From Devosia sp. 66-14 (GTDB lineage: Bacteria > Pseudomonadota > Alphaproteobacteria > Rhizobiales > Devosiaceae): 64,000 nucleotides of DNA. The translations under genes were made by a program, and so were the position numbers. Of the stretch, positions 61,059 through 64,000 are shown in pieces. Position 1 is the first letter of the stretch. The number at the start of each line of letters is the position of its first letter. The notes below the pieces were generated by a model. It had not been told where the DNA came from. It did not search any database and worked only from the letters and a program-made list of their open reading frames with translations. The stretch lies in NCBI GenBank assembly GCA_001899085.1, contig MKVB01000001.1:428100-492099 (forward strand). The letters run 5' to 3'.

Positions 61059-62111
61059 GTGTCAGAACAAGAATTCAGACGCGCCCTGGGTTATGCCACG
61101 TCAGCCATCGACCTGCTGAAGCGCGCGACGATTCCACCGTACCCGCAGTTCTATGAGCTGCTTTATACTTATGCGACCGGCGTCAATCCGTCCCTGAACG
61201 CGCGCATCAACGCCATCTTCCGCGATGGTCACCCATCGGCCGATATCGCCGAGCGGCTCTACAACGAGTTCCTCAAGGCGCAGGACGCCAACGAGCGGAT
61301 TTCCGGCGTTTCGCAGCGGATGTCGAACCGTATCGGCGCGATCCATGACGCGATCGACACCGCCATGACCACCGCGAACGCCTATTCCGCTTCGCTGCAG
61401 GTGGCGAGCGGCGATCTCGGCGATCAGGATCTCGACGCCGTCAAGCTCAGAGTTTTGGCCGATGCGCTGCTGGCCGAGACCCGGCGGATGCAGGATGCCA
61501 ACCATCAGCTGGAGATGAACCTCGCGGCCTCCCGCGACGACATCGAGGCACTGCAGCGCGACCTCGACGACGTCCGCCGCGAGGCTCTGCTCGACCCGCT
61601 GACCAAGGTCTACAACCGCAAGGCCTTCGATGACGGCCTGCTCAGAGCCGTAGACCGTGCTCGGGAGCATGGCGACCATCTCTGCCTGATGCTGGTCGAC
61701 ATCGATCATTTCAAGCGCTTCAACGATACCTGGGGTCACCAGACCGGCGACCAGGTGCTGCGCCTCGTGGCGATGACGCTGAAATCCAACATCAAGGGCA
61801 AGGACATCGCAGCGCGCTACGGTGGCGAGGAGTTCGCCGCCGTGCTGCCCGACACCGATCTCGAGGGTGCGATGATCCTCTCGGACAACATCCGCAAGGC
61901 CATCCAGGCCAAGGAACTGCTGAAGCGCTCGACCAACGAGAAGCTCGGCCGCGTCACCGCATCGTTCGGCGTCGCCATGTACCGGGCTGACGACACGCCG
62001 TCGAGCCTGATCGAACGCGCCGACCGCTGCCTCTACGCCGCCAAGCATCGCGGCCGCAACGTCGTCGTCGGCGAGACCGACCTCAAGGACGACGACATCG
62101 TCGCGGCTTAG
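61059..62111 (+). CDS. GGDEF-domain diguanylate cyclase
   Basis: 350 residues from a GTG at 61059. The N-terminal about 170 residues are helical with a coiled-coil stretch just before the catalytic domain (DIEALQRDLDDVRREALLDP); the GGDEF domain runs from about 180 to 335 with LVDIDHFKRFND and active site YGGEEF. The inhibitory I-site RxxD is replaced by KGKD, so product inhibition should be weak. No membrane helix. Makes c-di-GMP from GTP. Confidence 0.9.
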   Translation: MSEQEFRRALGYATSAIDLLKRATIPPYPQFYELLYTYATGVNPSLNARINAIFRDGHPSADIAERLYNEFLKAQDANERISGVSQRMSNRIGAIHDAIDTAMTTANAYSASLQVASGDLGDQDLDAVKLRVLADALLAETRRMQDANHQLEMNLAASRDDIEALQRDLDDVRREALLDPLTKVYNRKAFDDGLLRAVDRAREHGDHLCLMLVDIDHFKRFNDTWGHQTGDQVLRLVAMTLKSNIKGKDIAARYGGEEFAAVLPDTDLEGAMILSDNIRKAIQAKELLKRSTNEKLGRVTASFGVAMYRADDTPSSLIERADRCLYAAKHRGRNVVVGETDLKDDDIVAA

Positions 62112-62356
62112 CTGATACGCCGGCCGGCAATGTGACCCCGGCCTCGGGCCCGGCAATTGTGATTCCGCCACCGTCAAAGCAGTCCGCCTGGTGCTCCCGC
62201 ACTGGGCGGTGCGCTGCCGCTCCCTCGGTCATTACAGTTCAAGATGGAAATGCGACGATCTTTATTCAATGATCGGCGCGCGACAACTAAATTGAGTCCA
62301 TGTCGCGTAAAGTAGTTATCGCAAACATAGTCGGGTCAACTTCATGGGAGAACCGA

Positions 62357-64000
62357 ATGCGTAAACTGCAACTCGCCTCCATTACCTGTCTTATTGCTTC
62401 TGCCGTATCGCCCCTGCCGGCCAGCGCGTTCACCCAGAGCGGTGTCGGCCTGGGCATCGGCAACCTCATTCCCATGGGGCACGAATGGGTGACCCGCCTG
62501 GCCGTCCTCGAAGTGCTGGGCGGTGACCCGATCATGCCTCCCGACCCAAATGATCCGCGCCGGACCTGGACCCAGGGGCTCGCCCGCAACCTGAACATCT
62601 CCAGTCCGGGAGCGCAGGCCGAGGCCGCACGCATCCGCTCGCTCGCCTGGCCCGACGAGCGCTACGCCTCGACCTACAAGTTCATCTATGATGCGATCCT
62701 GGGCGAACGCTGGGTCGACCTGGGCGGCTTCAACGTCGTCGCCGGCAAGATCGGCAAGGTGGATTGCTGGGACGCGGTCGCCCAGGAAGCCGTGGAGGTC
62801 CAGTACGACCACTTCATGCGCCGCTTCGATGATACCGGTGGCGCCGGGGGCGTTAACGCGACGAAACAGTCCTATCAGCGCTTCATCGACTACTTCGTAG
62901 CTGCGGCGACTGCGCCCACCACCACCATGAACGTCTGGGATGGCGGTGGGACTTCTGATCGGAACGAGGTCGACCGCAACTACTTCCTGCTCGGTCGCGC
63001 GGCGCATCTGCTGCAGGATTCATTCAGCTCCGAACACACGGTGCGCATCAGCGCCGACAACTACCAGCAGGTGCGGCAGGTAAAGAGCTACCTGTGCGCA
63101 CCCGGTTCCGAACAGCACACGCATCGAGAGACGGCGATCTTCGACTACACCAGCGGCGACGTGATCTGGATTCCAGGCACGCAGCTCGGGTCCGGCTGGG
63201 CGTCATACAAGCCAAGCAACATGAAGGTGACGGCCCTGGTTGCAACCGAAGCCTCCAAGGATCTGTGGGCGGCGTTCATCCGGACCATGGGCACCCCGCC
63301 GGCGCAACGGGCCGCCGTGGCGCGGTCCGAAGCCGAAACGCTGGCCCACAACTGGATGTCGTTCGACACCGCCGCCATGCTCAAGTGGTACGATGCCACC
63401 GCAAACCGAGGCGCCACCTACGTTCTCGCCCAGGGGCAGGCTGGCCCCGGCCAGACGGTTTCCGATTGCATGAAGGGCATCGGCTTTGCCAGCGGCACGC
63501 AGCAGGAGGCGGTAAAGAAGTTCCAGGCCGAGCAGCGGCTCTGCCTCTACAATGTCATCCCCGAACCCGGCTATGCCGATCTCTATGACACGTCGATGCA
63601 CATGCCGTTCTATTGGGCCTGGCTCGACAGTACCAGCTTCAAGCAACCACCGGCCGGATGGTCCATCCCCGTTCGTCCCGCCGACACCGGACAGCGCCTG
63701 ACGATCAGGAGCGCCGTCAACGGCCTGCCGATGAGCGCTCCCGACGGCCTGGCGAGTGACAGCCTGATCTATGTCAGGCCCAACGCCCCAGCGCTCGACT
63801 TCATCCGCGTCGGAACCGCCGCGGATGGCTATTACCGCCTTGTTTCCGCACCGGAGCTGTTTCTCAGTTATCGAGCGATAACGGGTGCGGTGAAGCTCTA
63901 CGACTCTCCCGCCGATGCCAACTATCGGCAGTCCGGCCAATCCATCATCAGCCTGCGCTGGAACCAGTACATGTGGCTCGACGGGCAGTCGCCCTACATC
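62357..64000 (+). CDS. Secreted protein with zinc phospholipase C/P1 nuclease-like motifs, 3' end cut by window
   Basis: Open from ATG 62357 to the window end (548 codons, no stop). Signal peptide about 1-24 (SPLPASA). The mature N-terminus has MGHEWVTRLAVLEVLG, and H217-x3-D221-x5-H227 (AAHLLQDSFSSEH) plus H254-x3-E258 (HTHRE) copy the metal-ligand spacing of bacterial zinc phospholipases C. From about 440 a beta-rich region (LTIRSAVNGLPM, DGYYRLVSAPELFLS) looks like a beta-trefoil or similar binding module. Enzyme activity is an inference. The 245 bases before it hold nothing I can name. Confidence 0.6.
   Translation, partial: MRKLQLASITCLIASAVSPLPASAFTQSGVGLGIGNLIPMGHEWVTRLAVLEVLGGDPIMPPDPNDPRRTWTQGLARNLNISSPGAQAEAARIRSLAWPDERYASTYKFIYDAILGERWVDLGGFNVVAGKIGKVDCWDAVAQEAVEVQYDHFMRRFDDTGGAGGVNATKQSYQRFIDYFVAAATAPTTTMNVWDGGGTSDRNEVDRNYFLLGRAAHLLQDSFSSEHTVRISADNYQQVRQVKSYLCAPGSEQHTHRETAIFDYTSGDVIWIPGTQLGSGWASYKPSNMKVTALVATEASKDLWAAFIRTMGTPPAQRAAVARSEAETLAHNWMSFDTAAMLKWYDATANRGATYVLAQGQAGPGQTVSDCMKGIGFASGTQQEAVKKFQAEQRLCLYNVIPEPGYADLYDTSMHMPFYWAWLDSTSFKQPPAGWSIPVRPADTGQRLTIRSAVNGLPMSAPDGLASDSLIYVRPNAPALDFIRVGTAADGYYRLVSAPELFLSYRAITGAVKLYDSPADANYRQSGQSIISLRWNQYMWLDGQSPYI

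Overview
This is a high-GC, densely coded chromosomal segment of an alphaproteobacterium, almost certainly Hyphomicrobiales. The complete 14-gene nuo operon followed by birA, rnj and a DUF1467 gene, the glnB-glnA pair behind a sigma-54 promoter, the long-tailed NuoE and an Omp25-like porin all fit that order. A Devosia-like genus is my guess from overall protein style and is not proven. I see no IS element, integrase, phage module or CRISPR array; this is core chromosome with a few accessory genes.

Layout. 1-20084: proS (partial), a candidate small RNA with a strong terminator, a MmcQ/YjbR gene, then on the minus strand one long operon nuoA-B-C-(small membrane ORF)-D-E-F-G-H-I-J-K-L-M-N-birA-rnj-DUF1467. 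20085-25359: a porin, a small secreted protein, tRNA-Asp, a BBE-type FAD oxidoreductase, tRNA-Val, HU and a TetA-like exporter. 25566-36986: an SH3 envelope protein, lon, a divergent pair of citrate-synthase-family genes (one with an N-terminal helix-turn-helix) around two palindromes, cysK, an Rsm22-like methyltransferase, a patatin, clpX and clpP. The protein quality-control genes clpP, clpX, lon and hupB are all here but separated by unrelated genes.

37166-44890: a small hypothetical, a cytochrome P450 translationally coupled to a hypothetical, the NAD(P)HX repair enzyme, trigger factor, tRNA-Leu, a GrpB-family gene and glnBA with an NtrC-like palindrome plus a GG-N10-GC promoter. 44985-54416 is an accessory stretch: a patatin-like protein lacking its catalytic Asp, an ANT(2'')-like nucleotidyltransferase, an APH-fold kinase, DUF808, epoxide hydrolase with AraC regulator, a spermidine-synthase-like protein, LysE, a PilZ protein and an ABC-F ATPase with a structured leader carrying a short upstream ORF. 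54417-64000: two related small secreted proteins, parE, a Tat-type metallophosphoesterase, an RhlE-type helicase, a GGDEF protein and, cut by the window end, a secreted protein with zinc phospholipase C-like metal motifs.

Most interesting for follow-up: the HTH-citrate synthase pair with its palindromic operators, the ABC-F leader, the small ORF inside nuo, the paired 11-bp direct repeats at the parE promoter, the candidate sRNA at 1575-1713, and the secreted Zn-PLC-like protein. Starts were chosen from Shine-Dalgarno signals, family length and overlaps; family names come from memory of motifs, not from searches.
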